The translations under genes were made by a program, and so were the position numbers. A stretch of DNA of 64,000 nt, from assembly GCF_037392515.1 (NCBI RefSeq), contig NC_090288.1:60807673-60871672 (forward strand), written 5' to 3'. Source of the DNA: Haliotis asinina (taxonomy: Eukaryota > Mollusca > Gastropoda > Lepetellida > Haliotidae). The notes under the pieces were generated by a model that did no database searches, had not been told where the DNA came from, and saw only the letters and a program-made list of their open reading frames with translations. Within the stretch, counting starts at the first letter, position 1, and the number at the start of each line of letters is the position of its first letter. Positions 34,001-45,761 of this stretch are shown one piece after another.

Positions 34001-35286
34001 TTCTGGTCATATCTTTACACTATTTGCACTATCCTAGAAATGTCTATCCAGTTGCAAGCGTAAACTATACGTAGCTTTCGTTGATTTCCGTAAAGCATTT
34101 GATTATGTCAATCGTTCTAAATTGTGGTATTCTTTAAGTAATGCTGGTCTGAAAGGAAGAATGTATTCAGTTTTAAAAGCAATGTATACTAATGTGAAAG
34201 CTTGTGTACGTTGTAATGATGACAAGACTGATTTTGTCGACTGCCTCGTTGGCTTAAGACAAGGGTGTGTTGTGAGTCCAATTCTATTTTCCCTGTTTAT
34301 CAACGAATTGTTCTACGATATTATGGCAAATACTAAGCATGGCATCCAAATGTTTCCAGATCTCTTAGAACCTTTTATTCTTTTATTTGCTGATCAGAAT
34401 CTGTAGTTGGACTACAAACCATTCTGATCAGTTGGACTACAAACCCAGTTTCATATTATGGAACGGTATACTAAAACATGGGATTTATCTGTTAATCTAG
34501 ATAAAACTAATATTGTTATGTTTAGAAAAGGTGGCCGGATATCTTCTAAAATACGGCGGTCCTTTAATAACCAACAACTTGTAATTGTCTCCGATCATTA
34601 CACTTATCTTGGTATTAAGTTTACGTCTTTTATGAACCGGAAAACATCTGTTACTGATATATCACTGAAAGCTAAGAAAGCATCGATAAGTGTTTTATCT
34701 GCTTTGTGTAAAATTGGTGTGTTGACGCCCAGTATTTACTTTAAAATATTTGATTGTTAAATTCAGCCTATACTTTTGTATGGATCCGAGATTTGGGGAT
34801 ACCAGAGATATGAATGCATAGAAAAAATACATCTGATGGCCTGTAAGAAATTTTTAAATGCAGGATCCACCACACCGAATTGTATGGTGTACGGTGAATG
34901 TGGGAGGTACCCCCTATATATAAATGCTCATATTCGATGTATAAAATTCTGGTTTAAGATATTGAGTATGTAAGAACATAGATTACCAAAAAAGGCTTAT
35001 AACATGCTTGTTCATTTGGACAACATTGGCAAAGAGACGTGGGCATCTCATGTAAGAAATCTCCTATTTGCACATGGTTATGGTTTTGTATGGTTAAGTC
35101 AGTCAGTTGGTGATGCAAGGTTGTTCTTAACTCAGTTTCGAGAGAGAAGTCTTGATATGTTTAATCAACAATGGTGTTCATTTACACTACTTCTTTTATC
35201 AATTGACCAGCATGTAATAATAAAGCTGTCGTGTTATATCAAATATATAATATTATATATACTATAAACATCCTTGACTTGACTTT
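31021..35286 (+). mobile_element. APE-type LINE, 5'-truncated and decayed, with an internal minisatellite
   Basis: The recognisable part begins inside an apurinic-type endonuclease (LIFATDKDTILICA at about 31095, then LCGDMNARTGES). It continues past the minisatellite with SVNDYFLCSSDLF and the catalytic-type SSDHVPLEL. A linker follows, then a reverse transcriptase: EISEALLHLKNGKSAGLD, AIVPLHKKDD..NPDNYRGISL, AFVDFRKAFDYVN, GLRQGCVVSPILFSLFINEL and LLFADQNL, where FADD is expected. The C-terminal part has ILLYGSEIWGYQRYECIEK and a GECGRYPLYIN segment. The 5' end of the endonuclease is missing and the frame is broken at several points, so the copy is inactive. A close relative lies at 51365-52770. 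I do not assign a clade. Confidence 0.88.
31469..32854 (+). repeat. 45-bp coding-derived minisatellite, 31 copies, inside the LINE endonuclease
   Basis: Thirty full units and one partial unit of 15 codons (consensus VFGDEQGEYTFVNGR) follow the LINE text FQLFIVNGR and run back into GQHD-SVNDYF. Variants are ordered: NSC, then EYAFVNG(R/S), then IGR recurs at units 4-6, 13-15 and 21-23. Units 27-31 are the most diverged. Because 45 is a multiple of three and the unit lacks stops in four frames, very long open frames exist on both strands. I read none of them as a gene. Confidence 0.95.
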
Positions 35287-35334
35287 GACATTCTATCCGT
35301 TCACCGTTAGCAGGATTCGAGATAAGTGCAGGAC
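35287..35334 (+). repeat. Right member of a 48-bp direct repeat flanking a LINE
   Basis: Starts 'gacattctatccgttcaccg' and ends 'gcaggac'; partner of 30973-31020. The LINE tail ('cttgacttgacttt') ends directly before it. Confidence 0.6.
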
Positions 35335-35339
35335 ATAGT

Positions 35340-36565
35340 TTATGGCTAGGGGTAATGATGACTGTGGTGCATGTGCAATGTGAAAACGACCACCACCACC
35401 CTCCCCTCCCTCCCTCCACAGCATGTGTACAAAAAATAAGGAACGGCCCTCAACCTTGATGTCCGTTTAGTTGCACGTTATGGGACAAGGAAACGAAAGT
35501 AAAAGCATATTGTCAGTGTTTTGTTAAAGTGCGGGAAGTATTTTCTTAGTAAAGCTCTGGTTTTGTACATGCTGCTGCTGTATAGCCATTTTTTCCAGGT
35601 TTCCCCCCAAATATCATTGCGGTTTATCAGATTCAGTGGTGCAGGTCTCATACGTTGCCACAGATAAACACACGAGCACGGTTTTAATTGTTGTGGCAAA
35701 ACAAACAAACAAAAAAAACCCCAGACATTGGTTTTTGCATACCCAAGTAAATCACCACATCGTCCTACCATAGATGTATTTTACATTTCAGTGACTTCTA
35801 TGAACTTTAATATTAACATATATTTATATTTTACATACTTTTGGACAGACTGTAGTCTAGTACCTGCACATTGTATGATTCAGATATGTTTCCAATGAGA
35901 TCTATAACGATAATTACAGAACTCTGGTCCAGTTTCGATGGACCCTGTGCCCATGTGCGACATATAACAAAGACGTGGTTATAAGCCTTGTCAGTGAGGC
36001 CCTGTGGCCACCGATAAGTCCGGTAACGACATATCTCGGTGTCGGGTCACATGCTACGTCCGGATAGGAGTGTTCGTAGGATGTGTCACGTCACAGGTGT
36101 CCAGATACAGTGACAGGTACATTTTCATTGTCCTCATTGCGGATGTCATACCATGCCGTGTAAATGTATACAGCTTGGCTGCAGTGGGATATGTAGCTTC
36201 AATGTCCTAAAGTCACACAGTCATATAAAGATTACATGCGGTGGCGAAGGAGACAGCTCGGCAGGTTCGATGGGGAAGGCGCATGGAGACTTCATATTTT
36301 TTAAATATCCCATTATATCTAATAGTTGTTCCCTTATTTGCGTCCACACGCCACAACATTTCATCGATCTACTGAAATATCTAGGTAACATCAGCACCAT
36401 GAAATGCTCTCTTGTTGCTCACTGGCTATACGGTGGTAGGGACCATCAAGGTGTGATGTTCATATATCCCATTATATGCCTGTATATCAACAAGTCACGC
36501 CAATAACCGTGCATGTAAGTAACTGGTTAGACTAGGATCAGTACATCAATATTACCCCACGTCAA
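35340..36565. other. Gene-free stretch
   Basis: Contains a pyrimidine-rich patch near 35385-35415. Otherwise no supported feature. Confidence 0.4.
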
Positions 36566-36569
36566 AAAT

Positions 36570-38262
36570 GTTATATTGCATTTTATGTAAAATTACGTCA
36601 GTATGTCATACTGTATCATATGTAATAGTACGTCGACATGTAAAACTGTATCATTAATAATACTGCGTCAGCATATTACACTGTGGAGGATAAAATCCTA
36701 CGTCAGCCTATACTGCGGTGCATATAATCCTACATGAGCATGTTATACTGTGATAGATATAATCCTACATGAGCATGTTATACTGTGATAGATATAATCC
36801 TACATGAGCATGTTATACTGTGATAGATATAATCCTACATTAGCATGTCATACTGTGATAGATATAATCCTACATGAGCATGTTATACTGTGATAGATAT
36901 AATCCTACATTAGCATGTTATACGGTGGTCTACAAAATCCTACATCAGCGTGTTATAATTTGGCCTATATATTCCTACATAAGCATGTTATACGGCGGTC
37001 TATATAATCCTACATCAACATGGTATACGGTGGTCTATATACTCCTACATCAGCATGGTATACGGTGGTGTATATACTCCTACATCAGCATGGTATACGG
37101 AGGTCTATATACTCCTACATCAGCATGGTATACGGCGGTGGTCTATATACTTCTACATCAGCATGGTATACGGTGGTCTATATACTCCTACATCAGCATG
37201 GTATACGGAGGTCTATATACTCCTACATCAGCATGGTATACGGTGGTCTATATACTCCTACATCAGCATGGTATACGGTGGTCTACGGAGGTCTATATGC
37301 TCCTACATCAGCATGGTATACGGTGGTCTATATACTCCTACATCAGCATGGTATACGGTGGTCTACATACTCCTACATCAACATGGTATACGGTGGTCTA
37401 TATACTCCTACATCAGCATGGTATACGGAGGTCTATATACTCCTACATCAGCATGGTATACGGTGGTCTATATACTCCTACATTAGCATGGTATACGATG
37501 GTCTATATACTCCTACATCAACATGGTATACGGTGGTCTACGGAGGTCTATATACTCCGACATCAGCATGGTATACGGAGGTCTATATACTCCTACATCA
37601 GCATGGTATACGGAGGTCTATATAATCCTACATCAGCATGGTATACGGTGGTCTATATACTCCTACATCAGCATGGTATACGGAGGTCTATATACTCCTA
37701 CATCAGCATGGTATACGGAGGTCTATATACTCCTACATCAGCATGGTATACGGTGGTCTATATACTCCTACATCAGCATGGTATACGGTGGTCTATATAC
37801 TCCTACATCAGCATGGTATACGGCGGTGGTCTATATACTCCTATATCAGCATGGTATACGGTGGTCTATATACTCCTACATCAGCATGGTATACGGCGGT
37901 CTACGGAGGTCTATATACTCCTACATCAGCATGGTATACGGTGGTCTATATACTCCTACATCAGCATGGTATACGGAGGTCTATATACTCCTACATCAGC
38001 ATGGTATACGGTGGTCTATATACTCCTACATCAGCATGGTATACGGTGGTCTATATACTCCTACATCAGCATGGTATACGGCGGTCTACGGAGGTCTATA
38101 TACTCCTACATCAGCATGGTATACGGAAGTCTATATACTCCTACATCAGCATGGTATACGGAGGTCTATATACTCCTACATCAACATGGTATACGGTGGT
38201 CTATATACTCCTACATCAGCATGGTATACTATGGTACATATAGTCCCACATACCGTTTAATC
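36570..38262. repeat. 35-bp minisatellite with graded decay, about 48 units
   Basis: Unit 'tcctacatcagcatggtata' plus 'cggtggtctatatac'. From about 37010 the units are near-identical. From 36570 to 36960 they grow steadily more diverged but keep the 35-bp spacing. A 10-bp insertion (CTACGGAGGT) marks four units, near 37281, 37536, 37899 and 38084. The unit has no stop in any forward frame, so open frames of up to 480 codons arise. They are Tyr/Ile/Gly-rich and cycle through three phases, so I do not call a gene. Confidence 0.95.
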
Positions 38263-38269
38263 GGGCATG

Positions 38270-39015
38270 TTATCACAGTTGTCCTTCAAACATCATGTCT
38301 TGCACTAAGCAAATGATACTCCATTATACCTGTGCGTTAACGTTTTAAGTTACTGGGATTTCAATTTATACGATGCCTCCACGGATCATGTTTTGAAAGA
38401 GACAGGAGGTGTCATGAAGGACAGTAGGACATGATGTGACAACATGACAAGGCGAGTGACATGGTCTTCCACAATATTTGTAACCACCTGTCACATAGAG
38501 TCGTCACTGCTGCACGACTAAATACTCACTGACTAGTGTCCATGTTGGTAGCTTTCCCACTGTCAAGTTTCCAGACACGCTTGGGCTGTATGTATGCAAA
38601 GGGGGTGGGTTTTGCACACGGCCCGCTAAGTGCGATGTTGGAGACTTTGATCAGTGATGTTGACGTTGCTGGAAGTTGTGAAATCCATGGTGTTAATGTC
38701 CATTCAGAGATGCTGCGAGGAGCCCTGACATGTACAGTCTGGAGTAGGGGGGCGTGTGTCGAGTGGGCTTGTCACGAGGAGAAATAGTTGAATTTCGCGT
38801 CCACGGTTATATTACTTCCTTCTGGACATGAGGTGGAAACGAGGCTCATGGGTGTTTATATTTATACATGATGTAGCCTTCATACTGACATAGGGGGTAA
38901 AAGACGAAACTTCAAGGCAACCGCTGAACATATGTAGGTCGCATGTATATCTGCCTCGGATGGCATACCACAGATTGTGAATGAAAGAGCAGGGATTGGC
39001 TCCCATGTGCAAAAA
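38270..39015. other. Gene-free stretch
   Basis: No supported feature. Confidence 0.4.
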
Positions 39016-39017
39016 CT

Positions 39018-39180
39018 TACAGTGTCTGGTTAAATAACTTATTATGTCGAGTTAAATACCTTACAGTCGAGTTAAATGCCTTACCGTATCAGGTTAAATA
39101 TCTTACAGTGTATGTTTGAATACATTACAGTGTTTGGTTAAATACCGTATAGTGTCAGGTTAAATACTTTACAGGTATAG
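39018..39180. repeat. About 27-bp degenerate tandem repeat
   Basis: Six copies or so of 'gttaaatacctta' plus 'cagtgtcag', with clear drift between copies. It runs into the left arm of the inverted repeat that follows. Confidence 0.7.
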
Positions 39181-39191
39181 GCTAGACGGCG

Positions 39192-39267
39192 AGGATGCGT
39201 TCTGCAGCCGTGGAATAAGGCGGTTAGAGGGCTCGAACCGCCTTAATCCACGGTTGCAGAACGTGTC
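39192..39267. repeat. Hairpin-forming inverted repeat
   Basis: The arm 'cgttctgcagccgtggaat' 'aaggcggtt' pairs with 'aaccgccttaatccacggt' 'tgcagaacg' across a loop of about 10 bases (agagggctcg). There are 2 mismatches in 28. Weaker pairing extends the arms outward to roughly 39178 and 39290. It may be a small MITE. Confidence 0.8.
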
Positions 39268-39674
39268 CGAGTCTTCTAACCTACTTAGAGCATGCATACA
39301 AGTATTGCTTTTAACAAAATAAAAGAATGATGTTTATTTGGTACGCGTCTGTAATTTAATGAATACACTATAGTTTTATTTTGAGCGCTAGCAAGTTTGT
39401 GGTACGGTCGACTTATGTCATGAACGGCACGTGCTAATATGTGTTATATTCTGTATTCTACCTGAAGGCCCGCACAGTCGCTATCGTTAAATCAACGCTA
39501 ATATGTCTTGGCCAGTTACCGAAGGTCGTCTTGTGAAAGCGGCCTGATGCTCTTTGATTAATCAGCTTCAGGGTTATATAGGATTTCATTCCGGGCCCTC
39601 ATCAAGGATGGTTAATTATTAATGAACCGAGGACTCAAAACTCGTGCTTTTCAGAAATCTCACCTTATAAACAC

Positions 39675-40260
39675 ATGGACTCCGCGCACGTCTCTTCATT
39701 ACGCAGCAGGTATGGGTGGGACCGACATCGACGATACGTTGATTCCAGCTTCACAGTGTTTTTGACAGTAAGTGATGAAGATGAAATTCTATGTACAGCA
39801 CTGGAAACTGAGGAGGAAAAGGATCTTCTTCAGCAACATTACAGCGCTGTTAGTGACGTATAGGAAGTCCACGTGAGTGAGGATGTATTTGGCGGCGCTC
39901 CGTAGTGGGAAGCATAGTGATCATGAAAGATTTTCTGTACCGTTGTTGGATTCTGAAATTGCAGGATTACTCGAGGCAAGTGTGCCTCAAAATACCAAGC
40001 AGAATTTACGTTGGGCCTGTGGTCTATTTGAAACTTGGAGATATTCACGTAATCAGAGAATTTTACGAGGGGAAACATCCTGACATCGTTTAATAGCTAA
40101 CAAACTCGATGATCTGAACCACGATGAACTTAATTACTCTGTGTCGTTTTGTATGCGAGGTGCGCAAAAGCGATGGATCTGAATATAATCCAAACACTCT
40201 CCGGCAGGTAGTAGAGACCGCACCGGAAATACAATCACGCCGCCTGGTGGTATGCTTACA
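39675..40260 (+). mobile_element. Crypton-like tyrosine recombinase fragment (N-terminal part)
   Basis: Broken frames read VPQNTKQNLRWACGLFETW, LIANKLDDLNHDELNYS and CRFVCEVRKSDGSEYNPNTL. This order (nTk..l..F..W, L..L..F..EvRk.DG..Y.p.TL) is the N-terminal helical part shared by Crypton transposases and their domesticated kin (QRICH1/ZMYM/KIAA1958 type, DUF3504 neighbourhood). The catalytic C-terminal part with Arg..Tyr is not visible and several frame changes occur. I take it as a decayed DNA transposon piece. An acidic stretch before it (SDEDEILCTALETEEEKDLL) may belong to the same element. Confidence 0.6.
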
Positions 40261-40550
40261 TAGAAACGGGTTTTGGTTTGCAGAATGGGTTCACTGTTAC
40301 GTGTTCATTCACAATTATAACGCTATGGTAAAAAGCATTCTTCAACACGTGAAGGTAGAAAACGCCTTCAATTCCGGTTTGGTGCCCACTGAAACCAGTT
40401 GCAGTTGATAATTTGCCGCGTTTTTGCATTTGGACAGAGAGACACCAAGGTGAGTAGACCCTCATAAACGTACATGCTTAAATGTAATCTTTGTCTTCAT
40501 ATACATTTGATGGCAAACGCAACTTGAATGTATAGACAAACGAGTAAAAC

Positions 40551-40712
40551 GGTCCAGGGCCCCGTTTCACAAAGCTCTCGTAAGCCTGAGATCTCGTAAC
40601 TTTTCTCGTAGCATTCGTACCTCCTATACTGTAACATAGGAAGTAGGAATGCTACGAGAAAAGTTACGAGACCTTAGGCTTACGAGAGTTTTGTGAAAGG
40701 GGCCCCAGGACC
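40551..40712. mobile_element. Palindromic MITE
   Basis: About 160 bp made of two arms of some 75 bp. The left arm starts 'ggtccagggccccgtttcac' and the right arm ends 'gtgaaaggggccccaggacc'. The arms pair along 'aaagctctcgtaagcctgag' and 'ctcgtaacttttctcgtagc' with few mismatches. The GGGGCCCC-plus-TTTCACAA terminus is typical of foldback MITEs in marine invertebrates. No clear target duplication is seen. Confidence 0.85.
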
Positions 40713-41044
40713 ACATGTGACGTGTGAGAGAGACGCTGTAACACAATAAACAAAAGTTGAGCACGCAGCCATCGTGGCCAAGATGGCCGACATGTTTATC
40801 TTAGATACATGTACATGTTAATTGTAATGTGTTATAGAGCAAAGCTTTATATTTCGCAGGTAGTCGTCCGTGAAACGTCAACCAGCAGATATGCAGAAAT
40901 CAATGCAGAGGAGTTTGAACTAATTTGAGGTATTTCGACTCACCTATATTCATTCAGATTATACTGAAAATGCATCTCGACAGTGACATTGTATAAATCT
41001 CTAAATCTTTGTCATGATATGAAAATGCAATTGAACTCTGCAGA

Positions 41045-44000
41045 ATGGCTCGACAAGGAAAATTTCTTTTGGGAAATCTAAAATCCATGTTTAGAGACAT
41101 GCCTGTTACAGAAATACACAATGTTGTCCATGCACAGAAGTTATATGATTTCATGGAACGTGTTCAACCAACTGTTATAAATGAAGCAGAAAAGATAATC
41201 ATTCAGGACTTGGAGGAATGTGGGAGTGTGTCGTATCATATATTCAAAGTGTTTGTCCGCAACATGAAATCCGAATGTACATGTATTTGAAGATGGCAAT
41301 TGCAAATAAGTTCACTTTTATTAATGACCACTACCACATGAGAGTTCTGAAAGAATTGGCTTGGTTTGCCCTAGACATGCAACAAAACACAGACGCTGAC
41401 TGGCTGTTGTATTTTTAGATTGTGTGGTTCATCTGTTTTATACTAATGCTCCTGTGACTGTATTGTGACATTTCATGATGGGTTATAAATATGCCTTTGC
41501 TCATGAGTTTGGCATCATACCCACTGATGTTCCCAAAACTGTCCTTCCAAGGGGGAAGTGTATTACTAATGGGCTTGTACTGGATTTGTACTCTGAGAAC
41601 TGAAAACCCAGATATAACACCTGAAGTAGTGTGTAGATTTTTGCACATTCACAGTAGCTACAAAGATCACTTATCAGCAAGAGTTAGTAAACTTGACAGA
41701 GAAAGATGAAACGTGGTAAGTATCTATAGATACTGTTGAACACCACATTTGAACTGCCCTATGAATGATGCAGAAAACAGCATCAGACAGTGATAACTGA
41801 ACTACAAACTAGCACTGAAATACAGAAGCAAGAACTTCATCAGTTGAAAGGTGAACGAAAACATCTGAAACGCAAAGTCTTCCAGCTCATAGAGAGCCGT
41901 GAAGCAAAGGGGTAGAAAGTATCAGAACTGAAGGAGAAAGTCAACAGGTGTACAAAAAAACTTGAAAAAGAACTGATTAAATGTCAAGTTGACAAGGCAA
42001 AGGAAACAAGTTCACTAAAGTTTTCTCAGTCCAATTTGGGAGCAGAGGTAGCTCAACTAAGCAGACATATATCTTGTATTGAAACCACAAATGCTAGTCT
42101 TGAGTCACAGATTGTAACTTTGAAGATGGAGAGGACAACTTTGGAACTTGAAATGAGGCAAAAATCTGACCAAATATCATACTTATTGAAGAGGAATGAA
42201 GAGTTGGAATCAAATTGTCGATATCTTGAGCAGTCTGTTGGAGATCTGCAAAGTGATCATCTTAAACTGTATGATACAGACACCAGAATGTTCAAACCTG
42301 AAACAGAACTCTGTGTATATAAGTTACTTGATTATAAGGTGGCATTTGATAACGTGGGTGGAGTTATTAAATCTGTGGCATCGTTACGCGGAAAAACAAA
42401 CATTGATCGATTGCCAAAAGAGTCTACTGTGAGGAATTGTCACAAATGCAGGCAGCTGAAGTATTGCCAGCAGCAGAAACGATGACTCTATACACTGATG
42501 AAACTGCAAAGCGTGGAGACACGTTTGGTGGATATCATGTCAGTGATGAAGAAGGAAATATGTGGGTTCTGGGACACAGAAATATGGCAAACAAGTCAAG
42601 AAAAAAACAGCACTAGATACCTTCAAAATGGTGCTGTCGGATATCGATAGGAGCTTGGAATCAGCAAAGGAATCAGAAGCTGACCATCAACCCACTGGAC
42701 ATCAAATTCTCTCAAAGATCAGATGCACAATGTCTGATCAAGCTGCAACAGAGAAGCACTTTAATGATTTGTTGACTCAGTACATATCTGAAATACTTCC
42801 TGAAGTCACAGCTAGCTGGCAGGACTTGACTGTGGATCAGAAGGGTGCTTGTGCCAAAATGTACAATTTCTTTTGTGGACTACACCTACTTGTAAATTTA
42901 GCAGAGCTGACCAACACTACCCTGAAGAAATTTGAGTCCAGTTTGGACTTTGCTACTTTGCCTGAAACCACAATGTTTACATACAAAGAAGTCTGAAGCT
43001 GGAACAGTTCCGTGTGAGGACGGCATGCAAAGCATTCACAAGAGGAGGGGACGAGAAAAATGGAGCTTACAGGGCATTTGCAGACTATATTGACGATCAA
43101 AGGGATGAGATCCTCCGATTTGCCCTCTTTCGTGGGAATAGTTTGTTGATGGAGGCCTAGTCTACTACTACTACTACTCCAAAGATATTACAGAATTCAT
43201 AGGAGATGTTCATGGTGAATCTAACACACTCTTGACAGCAGTTCATGCTGACTCCAAAGTTCCAGCATTCCGTGCGGGCACAAAGGTTTTAGGTCTGATA
43301 GAGAAGCAGGTGACATCCCAATTGTGGAGAGTGATTGAAGACAAGGGACATCTTCTCGACATAAATCAGCATTATTTTCGTCTTCTAACATTTCTCAGAG
43401 AGGCATCAATTGATAGCTCGGCATTCCTAGCTGGGAAGCAAGTACCTTTTCCAGATCACGTGAAACATGACCGAGTCCTTGAATATCTACTAGCGGAGTC
43501 TGATGTTCATACCATTTGTCAGCGGATGTTACAGTTCCTGTTCTCATCATGGATAACATGTATTGAGAAGGCTGTGAAGGATCATTTACCAGGAGGTGAC
43601 CATGAGAAAGTCAATGCAGTGATGAGAACTCTCACTCTCAAGCACAAGTTTCCCGAAAGTATATTTGGATTACTCGATCACCTACTCACTGTGCGGCCAA
43701 ATGCAACTACTCTCTGCAATGAGGCATACATCATGTTTTTCAAAAATAAAACATTTCAATGGATTGACAGCAAGCCAAACCATGAGCGCAATGAGTTGTC
43801 AAAGAAGTGTCACACACTGATAAGGGAGATCAAAAAGGAGTTCAAGCTTCGCTGTGAGGACATCATGGAATCAAGAAAAAAGCTCAGAAAGAGAAGAAAT
43901 TGCAACTACTGAGCAAAAAAACCAAAAGGAACTTCCCGAAAAGGAGAAACTGACTAGTGACATTATCTATTATGGTCTCTGGCAGTCCGAGGAGGAAATC

Positions 44001-44564
44001 CGTGTAAACGTACGTGACCTTATGGCGTCCCAGACAAAACAAGAATGCAGGAAAGCCCTTTGTGCTCACCTGAACTTCAGAAAAAATGTCCTGAACCAGA
44101 AACATCATGATAGAGCTATCGTCAACATCACCCGAAGAAATAATGTACCATTGACAATACTTGATCTTGAGAAGAACCTTGGGGAACTTGTGCGTGCTTC
44201 ACTTATGTCGCCAAACATTGCTGAGAGACATGTAGCTGGACATCCCTTGTTAGTAGGCAAGACTGTTAAGCACACTTTCAAAGACAGTGATGAATGTGAC
44301 ACCTACACTGATTATATTGGCTATGTCATCAATACTGTTCCTTGGCATCCAACCTGGTATAACATCAAGTATGAACATGACTGTGCAGTCTACACATACC
44401 ATTTGCAGGATAATTATGCTGATGGTTCCTTGAAAATCCATGTTGGTAAGATGCTTGAGGCATGGAGTTACCTGATATGGAATGATTACAAGGACAGTGG
44501 TGAACGTTCATTGCCACAGGACAGTGGCGGCATGTGGCCAGGATGGCATATACTTATGAACTAA
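41045..44564 (+). mobile_element. Decayed multi-domain element: coiled coil, possible DDE core, spindlin-like C-terminus
   Basis: A series of plus-strand frames in several phases forms one collinear protein-like text. In order: an N-terminal region (41045-41710); a long coiled coil (about 41790-42260); YKLLDYKVAFDNVGGVI; LYTDETAKRGDTFGGYHV (about 42490); CTMSDQAATEKHFNDLL (about 42733); NFFCGLHLLVNLAE (about 42870); VRTACKAFTRGGDEKNGAY; KAVKDHLPGGDHEKVNAV; NEAYIMFFKNKTFQW (about 43720); and a C-terminal segment with VGKTVKHTFKD, WYNIKYEHD and VYTYHLQDNY (about 44250-44440). TDE, SDQ, C-G-L-H and a late Glu resemble a DDE transposase with the C(2)H signature. The C-terminal segment resembles one spindlin/Ssty repeat. 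I recall multi-copy proteins of this type in marine invertebrates, without a family name. At least five breaks make it inactive. No terminal repeats were found. Confidence 0.6.
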
Positions 44565-44700
44565 TGGTTTCAGGCAGGACCTGGAAGCACATTGCCAGGA
44601 TGGCATATTGTTTTGGAACTAACGGTTTCAGGCAGAAACCTTGATGCATATGGCCAGGATGGCATGTATTTGTTTTAACTAATGGTTTCAAGCAGAAACT
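44530..44700. repeat. Three tandem copies of a 55-60-bp unit
   Basis: The words 'ggccaggatggcata' and 'aactaatggtttcaggcaga' recur three times, starting at the 3' end of the element's last open frame. The first copy overlaps its final codons (MWPGWHI). Confidence 0.8.
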
Positions 44701-44719
44701 TGGCATGTTGTTATGATCA

Positions 44720-45760
44720 GAAACAGGTTGCATGCAGCGATCATTAATGTTGTGTTGTTATGACACCATTGCGAAGCAATCGGTTGAGACAATATACATA
44801 ACTTAATGTCATAGTGATGCCCACCATGGTTTTATATACACACCATACAGTTTAACATAGCTGCAGCTATAGGGACTGAATTAAACAGCCTCTGAGTCAG
44901 CTGCATCACAGTAATGTCTACAGTAATTTTAGGGCAGTTGTGAAAAGTTTTACTAACAGATTACAGTTCCCTCATTTTTCAGCCCCTCCCTCCTCAGTTC
45001 AATCCCCATTACCTGGCTAATACTAAAATCACTCACTCATTTGTTTGTTTTCTGATCATTCAATCATTGCGACTACACAATGTTAAAGAGCTGAAACGTT
45101 TATTGTTTTTATTGTTGGTAAACATTCACTTCCAGAGGTCTGTAACAAGACAATAAATGAGTACTTATTTAGGAAAGATCTATGTACGGAGAATCTGAAC
45201 AGGGCCAGGGTATTCAGATTTCATGTTCAGTTTAGTTATCATGATTATGTATGCTATTGGGGCAATTTGCATTTTTCAATTCTTCATGCTGCTCTGTCAC
45301 GACTATGTCAGTAATTCAATGTATTTTACATCATGGTCTAATTTATATATCGAAAGAAATAGAATGTTTCTGTATTTTAGTTGTGATTTAACAAACCTCA
45401 AATGCGATCATTTTTTGTCATAAACTAAGCCATCCTGAGTTATCTCCCTTTCTGACCGTTCACGAAGTATTGTGTCACGTTTTGCGTCTTATTCTGGAGA
45501 ATGCTGAACGTTGTTGTTTAAAGATGAGCTTATTTGAAAGATCTTGAGGGTAAAAAAATTGTCAAACGGTGTACGGGTGTACGGCGCCTCAGGAAATAAG
45601 GATTTACAAGTCTTACGGTCTCGTACACTCTTTCAAAACACAGTGTATCCAATAGTGTCTAACTAAATACCTTAAAAAATTGGTATCTGTGTATGTGCTT
45701 TACGGTAGTTGAAGTGTCATGATATATTTGTAACGTCAGGTTATGACATGCACCACCTTT
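44720..45760. other. Gene-free stretch
   Basis: No supported feature. Confidence 0.4.
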
Positions 45761-45761
45761 C

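Noticed and set aside
36874-38316. 480-codon Tyr/Ile/Gly-rich open frame and nested shorter ones
   Set aside because: All three forward frames of the 35-bp unit are stop-free. The translation simply cycles through the unit, and there is no start context or splice signal.
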